Source of the DNA: Trichlorobacter ammonificans
GTDB taxonomy: Bacteria > Desulfobacterota > Desulfuromonadia > Geobacterales > Pseudopelobacteraceae
Direction of reading: 5' to 3'
DNA: 64,000 bases
Assembly: GCF_933509905.1 (NCBI RefSeq)
Contig: NZ_OW150024.1
Span: forward strand, 2,994,984-3,058,983
Shown: one piece after another, positions 37,787 through 47,322 of the stretch
How positions within the stretch are numbered: the first letter of the stretch is position 1
Layout of the letters: the number at the start of each line of letters is the position of its first letter
Notes under the pieces: generated by a model
The model's database searches: none
What the model was told of the DNA's origin: nothing
What the model saw: only the letters and a program-made list of their open reading frames with translations
Position numbers and translations under genes: made by a program

Positions 37787-39348
37787 TGACCAGTATTATC
37801 ATGGCGTTGATAATCGTCGCTGTCGCGGGGGTGGCCTATGTTGCCGGCAACCGCTTCGGCCGGAAGAGTACGGAGGGGATTGTCGGCCAGGCGGAGGAGC
37901 TGGCGGCAAAAATGCTGGAAGATGCCCGCCGCGAAGCCGACACCATCGCCAAGGAGGCGGAGCTGCAGGCAAAGGATGCCGCGCTGGCCGCCAAGGAGCA
38001 GGCAGAAAACGAACTGAAGGAGAAAAAACGGGAGATCCAGTCTCAGGAACGGCGTCTGCAGCAGAAGGAAGAGCACCTGGACAAGAAGGCGGTACTGGTT
38101 GACCAGAAGGAAATGGACCTGCTCAAGAAGGAGCAGGGCGTCGTCACCCGTGAGCAGGGGATTGTCACCCGGGAAGAGGAGTTGTCCCGCTCCCTGGACG
38201 AGCAGAAGGCCCGCCTGGAACAAATCTCCGGCATGTCGGCGGATGACGCGAAGGCCACCTTGATGGCGGCCATGGAAAGCGAAGCCCGCCACGACGCCGC
38301 CAAACGGGTCCGCCAGATCGAGGAAGAGGCCCGCGAAACCGCCGACAAGAAGTCAAAAGAAATCATCGCCTCGGCCATTCAGCGCTATGCCGGGGAATAT
38401 GTTTCGGAAAAATGCGTTTCGGTCGTGCCGCTCCCCTCGGACGAGATGAAGGGCCGGATCATCGGCCGCGAGGGGCGCAACATCCGCGCCCTGGAGGCAG
38501 CCACCGGCATCGACCTGATCATCGACGACACCCCGGAGGCGGTGATCCTCTCCGGCTTCAACCCGGTACGCCGTGAGGTGGCCCGGCTTTCCCTGGAAAA
38601 ACTGCTCTCCGACGGCCGGATCCATCCGGGCCGCATCGAGGAAGTGGTGGCCAAATCCGAAGAAGAAGTTGAAAAAGCGATCAAGGAGGCCGGTGAGCAG
38701 GCGGCCTTCGACCTGGGGGTCCACGGCATCCACCCTGAAGTGCTCAAGCTGGTGGGGCGGCTCAAGTACCGCACCTCCTACACCCAGAACGTCTACCAGC
38801 ACTCTCTGGAAGTGGCCTTTCTCTGCGGCATCATGGCCGCCGAACTGGGGATCAACGTCAAGCAGGCCAAGCGGGCCGGCCTGCTGCACGACCTGGGCAA
38901 GGCGGTTGACCACGAAGTGGAGGGCTCCCATGCCGTCATCGGCGCCGACCTGGCCCGTAAATACGGCGAGTCCCCCAAGATCGTCCACGCCATTGCCGCA
39001 CACCACGAAGACGAAAAGCCGTCCACCATCCTGGCGGTGCTGGTGCAGGCGGCCGATGCCCTCTCCGGCGCCCGTCCCGGCGCCCGTCGCGAGATGATGG
39101 AGAGCTACGTGAAACGCCTGGAAGATCTGGAGCGGATCGCCACCTCCTTCGACGGCGTCCAAAGCTCCTTTGCCATCCAGGCGGGCCGGGAGATCCGGGT
39201 CATGGTCTCCAGCGAGAAGGTCTCCGACGACCACGCCACCCTGCTGGCCCGGGACATCGCCAAGAAAATTGAAAGCGAAATGACCTACCCCGGCATGATC
39301 AAGGTGAACGTGATCCGGGAAACCCGCGCCACCGAGTACGCCCGCTAG
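37783..39348 (+). CDS. rny: Ribonuclease Y
   Basis: 521 residues. Membrane-anchored endoribonuclease of mRNA turnover. N-terminal helix (about 5-25), a long charged coiled coil (about 30-200), KH domain with [22 protein letters not shown] (about 225-250), HD domain (HSLEVAFLC...[14 protein letters not shown]...AAHHEDEKP). AGGAGG lies upstream of two adjacent ATGs. Followed by ymdB as in many Firmicutes and Desulfuromonadota. Confidence 0.98.
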   Translation: MMTSIIMALIIVAVAGVAYVAGNRFGRKSTEGIVGQAEELAAKMLEDARREADTIAKEAELQAKDAALAAKEQAENELKEKKREIQSQERRLQQKEEHLDKKAVLVDQKEMDLLKKEQGVVTREQGIVTREEELSRSLDEQKARLEQISGMSADDAKATLMAAMESEARHDAAKRVRQIEEEARETADKKSKEIIASAIQRYAGEYVSEKCVSVVPLPSDEMKGRIIGREGRNIRALEAATGIDLIIDDTPEAVILSGFNPVRREVARLSLEKLLSDGRIHPGRIEEVVAKSEEEVEKAIKEAGEQAAFDLGVHGIHPEVLKLVGRLKYRTSYTQNVYQHSLEVAFLCGIMAAELGINVKQAKRAGLLHDLGKAVDHEVEGSHAVIGADLARKYGESPKIVHAIAAHHEDEKPSTILAVLVQAADALSGARPGARREMMESYVKRLEDLERIATSFDGVQSSFAIQAGREIRVMVSSEKVSDDHATLLARDIAKKIESEMTYPGMIKVNVIRETRATEYAR

Positions 39349-39440
39349 ACAACTGCCGGCCTGCTAGCACGTCGTTGGTATCCGGCTTTTTCCGCGTGCC
39401 GGGATTTTCAGACTTTTGCCGTAACGTTTAAGGTGCTTGC

Positions 39441-40229
39441 ATGTCCGTCCGTATTCTCTTCATAGGCGATATCGTCGGCAGCCCCGGCCGCAGCGCCATC
39501 AGCCGGGAACTGCACCGGCTGGTGGACCGCCACGCCGTTGATCTGGTGATCGCCAACGGCGAAAATGCCGCCGGCGGCTTCGGCATCACCCCGGACACGG
39601 CGGAGGAGCTGTTCCGCCAGGGGATTTGTCTGCTGACCAGCGGTAACCATATCTGGGACAAGAAAGACACCAGTGGCTTCCTGGACCGGGAAGAACGGAT
39701 CATCCGCCCCCTTAACTACCCCCCCGGCACGCCGGGACGGGGGGCCGCCCTGGTGGAAACCCCCGGCGGCATCACGGTGGGGGTACTGAACCTGGAGGGG
39801 CGGGTTTACATGAAAAATCTGGACTGCCCCTTCCGGACCGCCGATGCGGAACTGGCACGGCTGAAAAAGATAACCCCCATCGTGCTGGTGGATATCCATG
39901 CCGAGGCCACTTCGGAAAAGAGCGCCCTGGGCTGGTACCTGGACGGCCGGGTCTCGGCGGTGGTGGGAACCCACACCCATGTCCAGACCGCCGACGAGCG
40001 GATTCTCCCCGGCGGCACCGCCTACCTGACCGACGTGGGGATGACCGGTTCCTTCGATTCGGTGATCGGTATCGACAAACATCAGGCGATCCAGCGGTTT
40101 CTGACCCAACAGCCGGTCAAGTTCGACGTCCCCAAGAAAGACCTGCGGATCAACGCCGTGGTGATCGGGGTGGAAACTGCCACCGGCAAAGCGGTCAGTA
40201 TTGAACGGATCAATGTCCCCGTAGGATAG
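39441..40229 (+). CDS. ymdB: YmdB-family metallophosphoesterase
   Basis: 262 residues, TIGR00282 family. Metal-binding residues in FIGDIVGSPGR, NGENAAGGFG, SGNHIWD, DIHAEATSEK and GTHTHVQTAD are all present. Known members hydrolyse 2',3'-cyclic nucleotides and influence RNase Y. A 92-bp gap separates it from rny, which it follows on the same strand. Confident family call; exact substrate not known here. Confidence 0.93.
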   Translation: MSVRILFIGDIVGSPGRSAISRELHRLVDRHAVDLVIANGENAAGGFGITPDTAEELFRQGICLLTSGNHIWDKKDTSGFLDREERIIRPLNYPPGTPGRGAALVETPGGITVGVLNLEGRVYMKNLDCPFRTADAELARLKKITPIVLVDIHAEATSEKSALGWYLDGRVSAVVGTHTHVQTADERILPGGTAYLTDVGMTGSFDSVIGIDKHQAIQRFLTQQPVKFDVPKKDLRINAVVIGVETATGKAVSIERINVPVG

Positions 40230-40241
40230 AAGGAGCTTGCA

Positions 40242-41447
40242 ATGAGTATGACCGTTGCCGAACAGATGGCCGTGATCAAGCGCGGCTGTGTTGAACTGCT
40301 GATTGAAAAGGAACTTGAAGACAAGCTCGCCACCGGCCGGCCGCTGGTCATCAAGGCAGGTTTTGATCCAACCGCCCCGGACCTGCACCTGGGGCACACC
40401 GTGCTGATCCAGAAACTGCGTCAGTTCCAGCAGCTGGGCCATGACCTGCACTTCCTGATCGGCGACTTCACCGGCATGATCGGTGACCCGACGGGCAAGT
40501 CCGAAACCCGCAAGGTACTGACCCGGGAGGATGTGCTGAGAAACGCCGAGACCTACAAGGAGCAGGTCTTCAAGATCCTCGACCCGGAGAAAACCAAGGT
40601 GGTGTTCAACTCCTCCTGGCTGAACGACCTGGGCTGCGGCGGCATGATCGCCCTGGCCTCCAAATACACCGTGGCCCGCATGCTGGAGCGGGACGACTTC
40701 CACAAGCGCTACACCGGCCAGCAGCCGATCGCCATCCACGAATTCCTCTACCCCCTGATCCAGGGGTACGACTCGGTGGCCCTGAAGGCCGACGTGGAGT
40801 TGGGTGGCACCGACCAGAAGTTCAACCTGCTGATGGGCCGCGAGCTGCAGCGGGAATGGGGCCAGTCTCCCCAATGCGTCCTGACCATGCCGCTGCTGGA
40901 GGGTCTGGACGGGGTCAACAAGATGTCTAAATCCCTGGGCAACTACATCGGCATCAGCGAAGCGCCGGACGATATTTTCGGCAAGGTGATGTCCATCTCC
41001 GATACGCTGATGATCCGCTACTACGAACTACTCTCCGACATGAGCGTGGCCGAGTTTGAAAAGCTGAAAAGCGGCATGGCCGATGGCTCGGTGCATCCGA
41101 TGGCCGCCAAGAAGGCCCTGGGGCGGGAGCTGGTGGACCGCTTCCACGGTGCGGGCCAGGGACAGCTGGCTGAGGAAAACTTTGTCAAACGGTTCAAGGA
41201 GAACGAGATCCCCGACGAGATGCCCCAGGTCAGCTACAGCGCTGCCGACTGTCCGTTGCTGCTGGCCAAAGCCCTCACCGAAGCCGGGCTGACCAAGTCA
41301 AACGGCGAAGCACGCCGCTCCATCGATCAGGGGGGGGTCAAGCTGAACGGCGAAAAGGTCTCCAACGTCAACCTGGAACTGAACGCAGCCGGCGAGTACA
41401 TCGTCCAGATCGGCAAACGCCGCTTTGTGCGGATCGTGATCACCTGA
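40242..41447 (+). CDS. tyrS: Tyrosyl-tRNA synthetase
   Basis: 401 residues. Class I synthetase: HIGH-type motif in [15 protein letters not shown], tyrosine-binding segment and KMSKS loop in NKMSKSLGN; a C-terminal S4 domain ([17 protein letters not shown]) binds the tRNA. It is the TyrZ-type length. GAAGGAGC precedes the ATG. Ends the rny operon at a strong terminator. Confidence 0.98.
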   Translation: MSMTVAEQMAVIKRGCVELLIEKELEDKLATGRPLVIKAGFDPTAPDLHLGHTVLIQKLRQFQQLGHDLHFLIGDFTGMIGDPTGKSETRKVLTREDVLRNAETYKEQVFKILDPEKTKVVFNSSWLNDLGCGGMIALASKYTVARMLERDDFHKRYTGQQPIAIHEFLYPLIQGYDSVALKADVELGGTDQKFNLLMGRELQREWGQSPQCVLTMPLLEGLDGVNKMSKSLGNYIGISEAPDDIFGKVMSISDTLMIRYYELLSDMSVAEFEKLKSGMADGSVHPMAAKKALGRELVDRFHGAGQGQLAEENFVKRFKENEIPDEMPQVSYSAADCPLLLAKALTEAGLTKSNGEARRSIDQGGVKLNGEKVSNVNLELNAAGEYIVQIGKRRFVRIVIT

Positions 41448-41474
41448 TACCACCGTGTGCACGGCACCATGCAG

Positions 41475-41502
41475 AAGGGACTGCTCAGGCAGTCCCTTTT
41501 TT
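41475..41502 (+). terminator. Rho-independent terminator after tyrS
   Basis: AAGGGACTGC (41475-41484) and GCAGTCCCTT (41489-41498) with a TCAG loop, then a T-run. Confidence 0.92.
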
Positions 41503-41581
41503 CATACACCTCATCCGAACCGAACAGCCATGAAAATGGCCTGCCGTGTAAAAACGGCAGCGGTGCCATGGGGAGCGCCGC

Positions 41582-42226
41582 TTATCTACCCCCGGCCCGG
41601 CTGCAGCTCATGGATGCCCGCGTGTCATTGGAGAAGACGAGTTTGATTTCCACGGCGCCGTTGCTTTTGGGGGCATAGGAGCCCGTAGCATCCTTCAGGG
41701 GGCCCCCCTTGAAAATAATCGACCCGGCAGCGGCTCGTTCGTAGCTCCCCTCGGCCTTGCCCACGGCGTAGCGTGTCGCGGATTGTATAATAATGTCGGT
41801 GTAGGTGTAATTCAGCTGTCCGGCATCAAAGGTATAACAGGCGTACCTGCCCGGGGGAAGTGCGCCGGCTTGTGCCGGTGCCGTCTCCTCCTGTTTCCCG
41901 CTCACCGCACTGCCGGCAGCACGCGGCCGCAAACGGTTCAGCTTGACCCACTCATCCCAGTTCGGGCCATAGCCGTCATATGAAACCAGGCAGGTGTCCA
42001 ACGTATCGGGCCCCTGCCGGACGCTGCCGGGGTACCATTTCCCTCCTGACAGAATCTCAACCGGACTACCGGCACTGCAGAGTCCACGCTCACCGGCAGT
42101 TGCCGTGGCGGACGTCTTCTGCTGTGGCGGCAGTTGATACTGTTCCGACCAGAGTGGAGCAGCCTGCAGTGAGGGTGCTGAAACCAGAGCATACAGACAT
42201 ACCGTTGCGATCACCGTGCGATACAT
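41582..42226 (-). CDS. Secreted protein with a Tudor/agenet-like segment, unassigned
   Basis: 214 residues from ATG 42226 (GGGAGA upstream); the longer frame to 42649 antisenses rlmI and is rejected. A signal peptide ends near AxA (about 22). Residues about 53-100 read G-S-P-V-E-I-x-x-x-G-K-W-Y-P-G-x-V ... C-x-V-S-Y-D-G-Y-G-P-N-W-D-E-W-V, the layout of a Tudor-type barrel. A second half after a Pro/Ala-rich linker contains another beta-rich region (GRYACYTFD...). Role unknown; periplasmic or surface binding is inferred. Confidence 0.7.
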   Translation of the reverse strand: MYRTVIATVCLYALVSAPSLQAAPLWSEQYQLPPQQKTSATATAGERGLCSAGSPVEILSGGKWYPGSVRQGPDTLDTCLVSYDGYGPNWDEWVKLNRLRPRAAGSAVSGKQEETAPAQAGALPPGRYACYTFDAGQLNYTYTDIIIQSATRYAVGKAEGSYERAAAGSIIFKGGPLKDATGSYAPKSNGAVEIKLVFSNDTRASMSCSRAGGR

Positions 42227-42400
42227 GACAGGTCTCCCGTTGGACAGCCTAAAGTAAAGTGCATGCTGCGAGAAATTACGCGCTGCATGAGCCCATAAGT
42301 GTAGCACACGCTGCCTGCCTGTCCAGTGTGCCATTTTGCTCGAAAATCTCCGCTGCCTTTGGTAGGCTGTGCCGTATCCGATGCTGCACTGAGGGGACTG

Positions 42401-43600
42401 ATGCAACAACGAATCGTAGGAGCAGACACCGTCAGAATGCTGGAACTGGGGCATCCCTGGGTAATCGCCGACCACTTCACCAAACGCTGGCCCAAAGGCA
42501 CTGCCGGCGACCTGGTACAGTTGGTCGACGAGCGCGGCAAAGCGCTGGCTACCGCGTTGCTGGACCCGGCGGACCGGGTGGTGGCGCGGGTGCTCTCCCG
42601 GAAGCCGGTGCAGCTTGACCGGCGCTGGCTGCTGGAGAGATTCCGGCATGCATTAATCCTACGGGAGCAGTACCTCGACCTGCTCGACACCGACGCCTAC
42701 CGTCTGGTGAACGGCGAAGGGGACGGCCTCCCCGGCCTCACTGTGGACCGCTACGGCGACTACCTGATGGTGCAACTCTACTGCGAAGGCTGGCGACCGC
42801 ATCTGAAGCTGCTGACCGCTGTATTGCAGGAGTTGTTGAATCCCAACGGTATTTACGAAAAGGCCCGTCCCCAGAATACCCGCGAACTGGAAGCGGTCAG
42901 CGATTCGAAATGCTATGGCAGGCTGCTGGCCGGCACCGCCGCGCCACGCCGCCTGGAGGTGCAGGAAAACGGCCTGACCTTTCTGGTTTCAATGGAAGAA
43001 GGGCTGAACACCGGTCTGTTTCTGGACCAACGGGAGAACCGCCGGGCACTGCTGCCCCGCATGGCGGGCAAACGGTTCCTGAACCTGTTTGCCTACACCG
43101 GCGCTTTTTCCGTGGCAGCCGCCGCAGCCGGAGCAGCCCAGGTGACCTCGGTGGATGTCTCGTCAGGCTATACCGACTGGAACCGAGCAAATTTCGAGGC
43201 CAACCGGCTCAACATCAAAAAGCACCGGTTCCTGGTGGGGGACTGCCTGGCCAAACTGGCGGAGTTGGCAGCGGCACGCGAACAGTTCGACGTCGTCCTG
43301 ATGGACCCCCCTTCCTTTTCCACCACCGGTAAAGGGCGTTTCACCACCCGGGGCGGCACCAGCGATCTGGTGGCCGCCAGCCTGCCGCTTCTGCCGGAGG
43401 GGGGGCTGCTGATCTGCTCTTCCAACCACCAGAAGACCGATCTGGCCGACTACCTGAAGGAACTGCGCCGGGGAGCCCTGCAGGCAGGCTGTGACCTGCG
43501 GGTGATCGAACAGCGGGGCCAGCCGGCCGACTTCCCCTTTCCGGCCACCTTTCCGGAGGGGCGGTATCTGAAATACGTGCTCTGTGTAAAAACGGAATAG
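42401..43600 (+). CDS. Class I rRNA large-subunit methyltransferase (RlmI family)
   Basis: 399 residues. N-terminal PUA-type region, then a SAM-dependent methyltransferase: DRYGDYLMVQLY, FLDQRENRRAL, FLNLFAYTGAFSVAAAAAGA (SAM-binding), DVVLMDPPSFS and a final HQKTDLADYLKEL. RlmI itself makes m5C1962 in E. coli 23S rRNA. GAGGGG precedes ATG 42401. Assigned to family only; the exact base is not evident. Leads an operon with two small genes. Confidence 0.88.
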   Translation: MQQRIVGADTVRMLELGHPWVIADHFTKRWPKGTAGDLVQLVDERGKALATALLDPADRVVARVLSRKPVQLDRRWLLERFRHALILREQYLDLLDTDAYRLVNGEGDGLPGLTVDRYGDYLMVQLYCEGWRPHLKLLTAVLQELLNPNGIYEKARPQNTRELEAVSDSKCYGRLLAGTAAPRRLEVQENGLTFLVSMEEGLNTGLFLDQRENRRALLPRMAGKRFLNLFAYTGAFSVAAAAAGAAQVTSVDVSSGYTDWNRANFEANRLNIKKHRFLVGDCLAKLAELAAAREQFDVVLMDPPSFSTTGKGRFTTRGGTSDLVAASLPLLPEGGLLICSSNHQKTDLADYLKELRRGALQAGCDLRVIEQRGQPADFPFPATFPEGRYLKYVLCVKTE

Positions 43601-43611
43601 GGAGGGACGAT

Positions 43612-43947
43612 ATGGGATTCCTGTTCAACTGGCTGATCTCCGGTCTGGCCATTGTGATTGCCGCCTACCTGCTGCCCGGCATCCGGCTGAGCGGTTTCTT
43701 CGCGGCCCTGGTGACCGCCCTGGTGCTGGGGCTGATCAATGCCGTCATCAAGCCGGTGCTGCTGCTGCTGACCCTGCCGATCAACCTGCTGACCCTGGGG
43801 CTGTTCACCCTGGTGATCAACGCCTTGCTGGTCCTGCTGACCAGTAAAATCGTTCCCGGCTTCCAGGTGGACGGTTTCTGGTGGGCTCTTGCCTTCAGCG
43901 TGGTGCTGACCCTGGTCAACTTCGGGCTCAGCATCTTTAAGTCATAA
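43612..43947 (+). CDS. Holin-like four-helix membrane protein (phage holin family IV type)
   Basis: 111 residues, almost entirely hydrophobic with four predicted helices ([84 protein letters not shown]). The family was first named after mycobacterial phage holins but is mostly chromosomal. Its stop overlaps the next ATG. No lysis gene is nearby, so lysis function is unlikely. Confidence 0.8.
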   Translation: MGFLFNWLISGLAIVIAAYLLPGIRLSGFFAALVTALVLGLINAVIKPVLLLLTLPINLLTLGLFTLVINALLVLLTSKIVPGFQVDGFWWALAFSVVLTLVNFGLSIFKS

Positions 43948-44267
43948 TGGTTGAGATCAACGAAGCCGATATTCAGGTCGAGTTCTACCGCGGTTCCGGC
44001 CCCGGCGGCCAGCACCGCAACACCACCGATTCGGCGGTACGGATCAGACACCTGCCCACCGGCATCGTGGTCCATGCTTCGGAAAGCAGGTCCCAGGCCC
44101 GCAACCGCGACGTGGCTCTGGAGCGGCTGCAGGCGGCCCTGGAACGGCGCAGCCGGGTGGTAAAGAAGCGAATTGCCACGAGGGTGTCGAAGGCCCAGAA
44201 GGAAAAGCGGCTGGCGGAAAAGCGGATGACGGCGGTGCGTAAGCGGCTGCGCCGGCCGGAGGAGTAA
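43947..44267 (+). CDS. Release-factor-like GGQ protein (ArfB/Pth-domain type)
   Basis: 106 residues. Contains [20 protein letters not shown], the GGQ motif that hydrolyses peptidyl-tRNA in the ribosome, but no codon-recognition domain. The long basic C-terminal helix ([27 protein letters not shown]) resembles the mRNA-channel tail of ArfB, a stalled-ribosome rescue factor. Start ATG overlaps the upstream stop as TAATG. Slightly shorter than ArfB (about 140), so the rescue role is likely but not certain. Confidence 0.85.
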   Translation: MVEINEADIQVEFYRGSGPGGQHRNTTDSAVRIRHLPTGIVVHASESRSQARNRDVALERLQAALERRSRVVKKRIATRVSKAQKEKRLAEKRMTAVRKRLRRPEE

Positions 44268-44276
44268 CATACAAAA

Positions 44277-44305
44277 GGGCCCCGCTGTCGATGACAACGG
44301 GGCCC
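44277..44305 (-). terminator. Rho-independent terminator after the NifU-like gene
   Basis: A GGGCCCCG-type arm (44298-44305 on the minus strand) pairs with CGGGGCCC (44277-44284) around an extended stem, then TTTTGT in the minus direction. A short terminator shared with the tail of the GGQ gene. Confidence 0.75.
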
Positions 44306-44332
44306 GTGCGTTGCTGCTCTCCGGAACCGGTT

Positions 44333-44557
44333 CTAGCGAACCTGCTGTACCTCAACGATCTCCGGAATCTGCTCCTTGATCGCCTTTTCAATCCCCATCT
44401 TGAGGGTCATGGTGGACATGGGGCAGGAACCGCAGGCACCCTGCAGCTTTACCTTGACGATGTTATCGGCCGTCACCTCCACCAGTTCAACATCACCGCC
44501 GTCACGCTGCAGCATGGGGCGGACCTGATCCAGCACTGCCTGTACCTTTTCAAGCAT
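44333..44557 (-). CDS. NifU C-terminal domain protein (iron-sulfur scaffold)
   Basis: 74 residues, one NifU C-terminal domain with the CxxC iron-sulfur motif [18 protein letters not shown]. Such proteins carry Fe-S clusters to apo-proteins (NfuA type). Monocistronic-looking: 101 bp separate it from the ABC-F gene, with a perfect palindrome in between and a terminator after it. Confidence 0.92.
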   Translation of the reverse strand: MLEKVQAVLDQVRPMLQRDGGDVELVEVTADNIVKVKLQGACGSCPMSTMTLKMGIEKAIKEQIPEIVEVQQVR

Positions 44558-44579
44558 GGTACGTCTCCTTTGTGATACT

Positions 44580-44599
44580 CGGCGTTGTACACAACGCCG
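44580..44599. promoter_or_regulatory. 20-bp perfect palindrome upstream of the NifU-like gene
   Basis: CGGCGTTGTACACAACGCCG is fully symmetric and lies 23 nt upstream of the NifU-like start, with no T-run, so it looks more like an operator than a terminator. No known regulator consensus was matched. A clear promoter nearby was not found. Confidence 0.4.
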
Positions 44600-44658
44600 G
44601 ATAAAGTGAACTTCCTTCTTTTCGTATAGCGTTTTTCAGCACAAAATGCACGGAGAAA

Positions 44659-46620
44659 TCAGTTCGACAGCTCTTCCCACTGCTGGTACAACTGCTCAAG
44701 ACGGGCCTGCAGGCTGCTGTGCCGCTCACCGGCCGCCAGCCCCCGTTCGGGATCGTCAAAGAAACCGGGACTGTTCATCTCCGCCTCAAGCGTACCGATC
44801 TCCTGCTCGACGCCGGCGATCTCCTGTTCAATGGCCTGCTGCTGCTTCTCCCGGGCCTGTTCTTCCCGCTTGCGCCGTTTCTGCTCCTCCCGGTCCCTGC
44901 TGCGCTCTTCCTTGTTCTGGGACGGCAGGGCCGCCGGAGCGGACTCCGTTTTCTGCCGTACAGGTTCGTTGGTTACCGGTCCGGCAGCACCGGAATTCCG
45001 TGCCACACCTCCGGCGGCTGCGCCCTCTTTTTTCTCCAGATAGTACTCGTAATCGCCGTAATAACTGGTCAGTCCGCCGCTGTCCACCTCTACGATGCGG
45101 GTGGCCAGGCCGTTAACGAAGTAGCGGTCATGGGAGACGAAAATCACGGTCCCCTCGAACCGCTTCAGGGCGTCCAGCAGCACCTCCTTGCTGAACAGGT
45201 CCAGGTGGTTGGTCGGTTCGTCCATGAGCAGCAGGTTGGAGGGACGCAGCAGCATCTTGGCCAGGGCCAGCCGGTTCCGCTCGCCGCCGGACAGCACCCC
45301 CACCTTTTTGTGGATATCGTCGCCGGAAAAGAGAAACGCCCCCAGGATGTCACGCAGCTTCGGCACCATCTCAAAGGGGCAGTCGCTGTACAGCTCGTCA
45401 TAGGCGGTGCGGGAGGGGTCCAGCACATTGGCCTGGTCCTGGGCAAAGTAGTCGGCCGACACGTTGTGCCCCACGGTCAGGCTTCCCCCCTGGTACTCGC
45501 CGCCGGCCAGCACCGCCATCAGGGTTGATTTGCCGGCGCCGTTGTGCCCCACCAGGGCGATCCGCTCCCCCTTTTCCACGGTCAGGTCGATCCGGTCCAG
45601 CACCACCTTGGCGCCGTAGGCCCGGGTCAGCTTGTGCAGCTCCAGCACGATCCGGCCGCTCTTGGGGGCGTCGGGAAACTGGAAGCGGATCTTCTTGCGT
45701 TCCGGCGGCAGGTCGATCCGCTCGATCTTCTCCAGCTGCTTGATACGGGACTGCACCAGGGAGGCCTTGTTGGCCTGATAGCGGAAACGGCGGATGAAAT
45801 CCTCGGTCTTCTGGATCTCCTCGTCCTGCAGCCGCTTGGCCTCCCGCAGGGCCGAAACCCGCTCCTCCCGCTGCACCAGGTAGGTGGAGTAGGAACAGTG
45901 GTAGTCGGTGATGGTGTGGTTCCAGACCTCGGCGATCCGGCTGCAGACCTGGTCCATGAAAAACCGGTCGTGGGACACCAGGATCACGGAGCCGGGGTAG
46001 GAGCAGAGGTACTGCTCCAGCCAGTTGCGGGCCTCGATATCCAGGTGGTTGGTTGGTTCGTCCAAAAGCAGCACGTCCGGTTTTTGCAGCAGTAGCCGCG
46101 CCAGTGCGATGCGCATCTGCCAGCCGCCGGAGAACTCGCCGCAATCGCGGTGCCAGTCGGACTGCGCAAACCCCAGCCCCTTCAGCACCGTGCCGATCTC
46201 CGCCTCCATGGTGTAGCCGCCGCGGTGACGGAACTGCTCCTGCAACTCGCCATAGGTGTGCAGCAGACTGTCATGCTCTGCGCTGTCGTGGGGCAGCCGC
46301 TCCAGCTCCTGGCCCAGGCGGTGCAACTCCTCCTCCAGGGCCAGAAGGTCGGCCAGGGCGGAGCGGACTTCGTGAAACAGCATCCGGCCGCTGGTGACGA
46401 TGCCGTCCTGGGGCAGGTAGGCGGCCTTTGCCCCTTTAGCCAGCTGAATCTCGCCACTGCTGGATTCTTCCAGCCCGGCAATGATCTTCATCAGGGTGGA
46501 TTTTCCGGCGCCGTTCTCGCCGATCAGCGCCACCCGCTCCCCCTTGCGGAGATGCCAGGAAATGTCGGCAAACAGCACACGACCGGCGAAGTCTTTGGAA
46601 AGAGTGATCAGTTGCAGCAT
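44659..46620 (-). CDS. ABC-F family ATPase (Uup type)
   Basis: 653 residues. Two ABC domains without membrane segments: Walker A GENGAGKST and GHNGAGKST, signature SGGWQMRIALARLLLQKPDVLLLDEPTNHLD and LSGGERNRLALAKMLLRPSNLLLMDEPTNHLD, and a C-terminal coiled-coil (about 565-653) as in Uup. Related proteins resolve translation stalls on the ribosome. Last gene of the long minus-strand operon, 4 nt after the ABC ATPase gene. Confidence 0.92.
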   Translation of the reverse strand: MLQLITLSKDFAGRVLFADISWHLRKGERVALIGENGAGKSTLMKIIAGLEESSSGEIQLAKGAKAAYLPQDGIVTSGRMLFHEVRSALADLLALEEELHRLGQELERLPHDSAEHDSLLHTYGELQEQFRHRGGYTMEAEIGTVLKGLGFAQSDWHRDCGEFSGGWQMRIALARLLLQKPDVLLLDEPTNHLDIEARNWLEQYLCSYPGSVILVSHDRFFMDQVCSRIAEVWNHTITDYHCSYSTYLVQREERVSALREAKRLQDEEIQKTEDFIRRFRYQANKASLVQSRIKQLEKIERIDLPPERKKIRFQFPDAPKSGRIVLELHKLTRAYGAKVVLDRIDLTVEKGERIALVGHNGAGKSTLMAVLAGGEYQGGSLTVGHNVSADYFAQDQANVLDPSRTAYDELYSDCPFEMVPKLRDILGAFLFSGDDIHKKVGVLSGGERNRLALAKMLLRPSNLLLMDEPTNHLDLFSKEVLLDALKRFEGTVIFVSHDRYFVNGLATRIVEVDSGGLTSYYGDYEYYLEKKEGAAAGGVARNSGAAGPVTNEPVRQKTESAPAALPSQNKEERSRDREEQKRRKREEQAREKQQQAIEQEIAGVEQEIGTLEAEMNSPGFFDDPERGLAAGERHSSLQARLEQLYQQWEELSN

Positions 46621-46624
46621 GGAT

Positions 46625-47320
46625 TCAGACAGACTCGGGATGGGCGGTGTCGCTGACGATCCGGCCGTCGCGGAAGGTGATCCGCCGGGAGGCGTACTCC
46701 GCCACCTCCGGCTCGTGGGTGATCATGACAATGGTGATCCCCTGGCGGTTCAGCTCGGTGAACAGTTCCATGATCTCGATGGTGGTTGCGGTATCCAGGT
46801 TGCCGGTGGGTTCGTCGGCCAGGATCACCGCCGGTTCGTTGACCAGGGCCCGGGCAATGGCCACCCGCTGCTGCTGGCCGCCGGAGAGCTGGGCGCTGGT
46901 GTGGTTGACCCGCTCCGCCAGCCCGACCCGTTCCAGGGCGGTCCGGGCACGGCGGTGACGTTCCTCCGTCGGTACCCCGGCGTAGACCAGGGGGAGCTCC
47001 ACATTCTCCAGGGCCGTGGTACGGGGTAGCAGGTTGAACCCCTGGAACACGAACCCCAGCTTCTTGTTGCGCACCTCGGCCAGCTGGTCCGGCGTCATGC
47101 CGGCGGTGTCGATGCCGTCCAACCAGTAGGTGCCGCTGGTGGGGCGGTCAAGGCAGCCCAGGGTGTTCATGCAGGTGGACTTGCCGCTGCCGGAAGCCCC
47201 CATGATGGCCACGAACTCCCCTTCGGCGATGGCGAAGGAGATGTCGCGCAGCGCCTCCACCTGGTGGTCCCCTTCGCCGAACACCCGGCGGATATGTTCC
47301 AGTTTGATGACGTCAGGCAT
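46625..47320 (-). CDS. LolD/MacB-type ABC transporter ATP-binding protein
   Basis: 231 residues from ATG 47320 (a TTG two codons earlier overlaps rlmH). Walker A GASGSGKST, Q-loop FVFQGFNLLP, signature LSGGQQQRVAIARAL and Walker B VILADEPTGNLD. MacB/LolD/FtsE-type ATPases pair with a permease, which is not in this window. It lies 2 nt after rlmH and 4 nt before the ABC-F gene, an unusual location for a transporter ATPase. Confidence 0.9.
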   Translation of the reverse strand: MPDVIKLEHIRRVFGEGDHQVEALRDISFAIAEGEFVAIMGASGSGKSTCMNTLGCLDRPTSGTYWLDGIDTAGMTPDQLAEVRNKKLGFVFQGFNLLPRTTALENVELPLVYAGVPTEERHRRARTALERVGLAERVNHTSAQLSGGQQQRVAIARALVNEPAVILADEPTGNLDTATTIEIMELFTELNRQGITIVMITHEPEVAEYASRRITFRDGRIVSDTAHPESV

Positions 47321-47322
47321 GG

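Noticed and set aside
43612..43947. Calling the holin-family gene a phage remnant
   Set aside because: No endolysin or phage gene adjacent; neighbours are rRNA methyltransferase and release-factor-like genes with overlapping starts.
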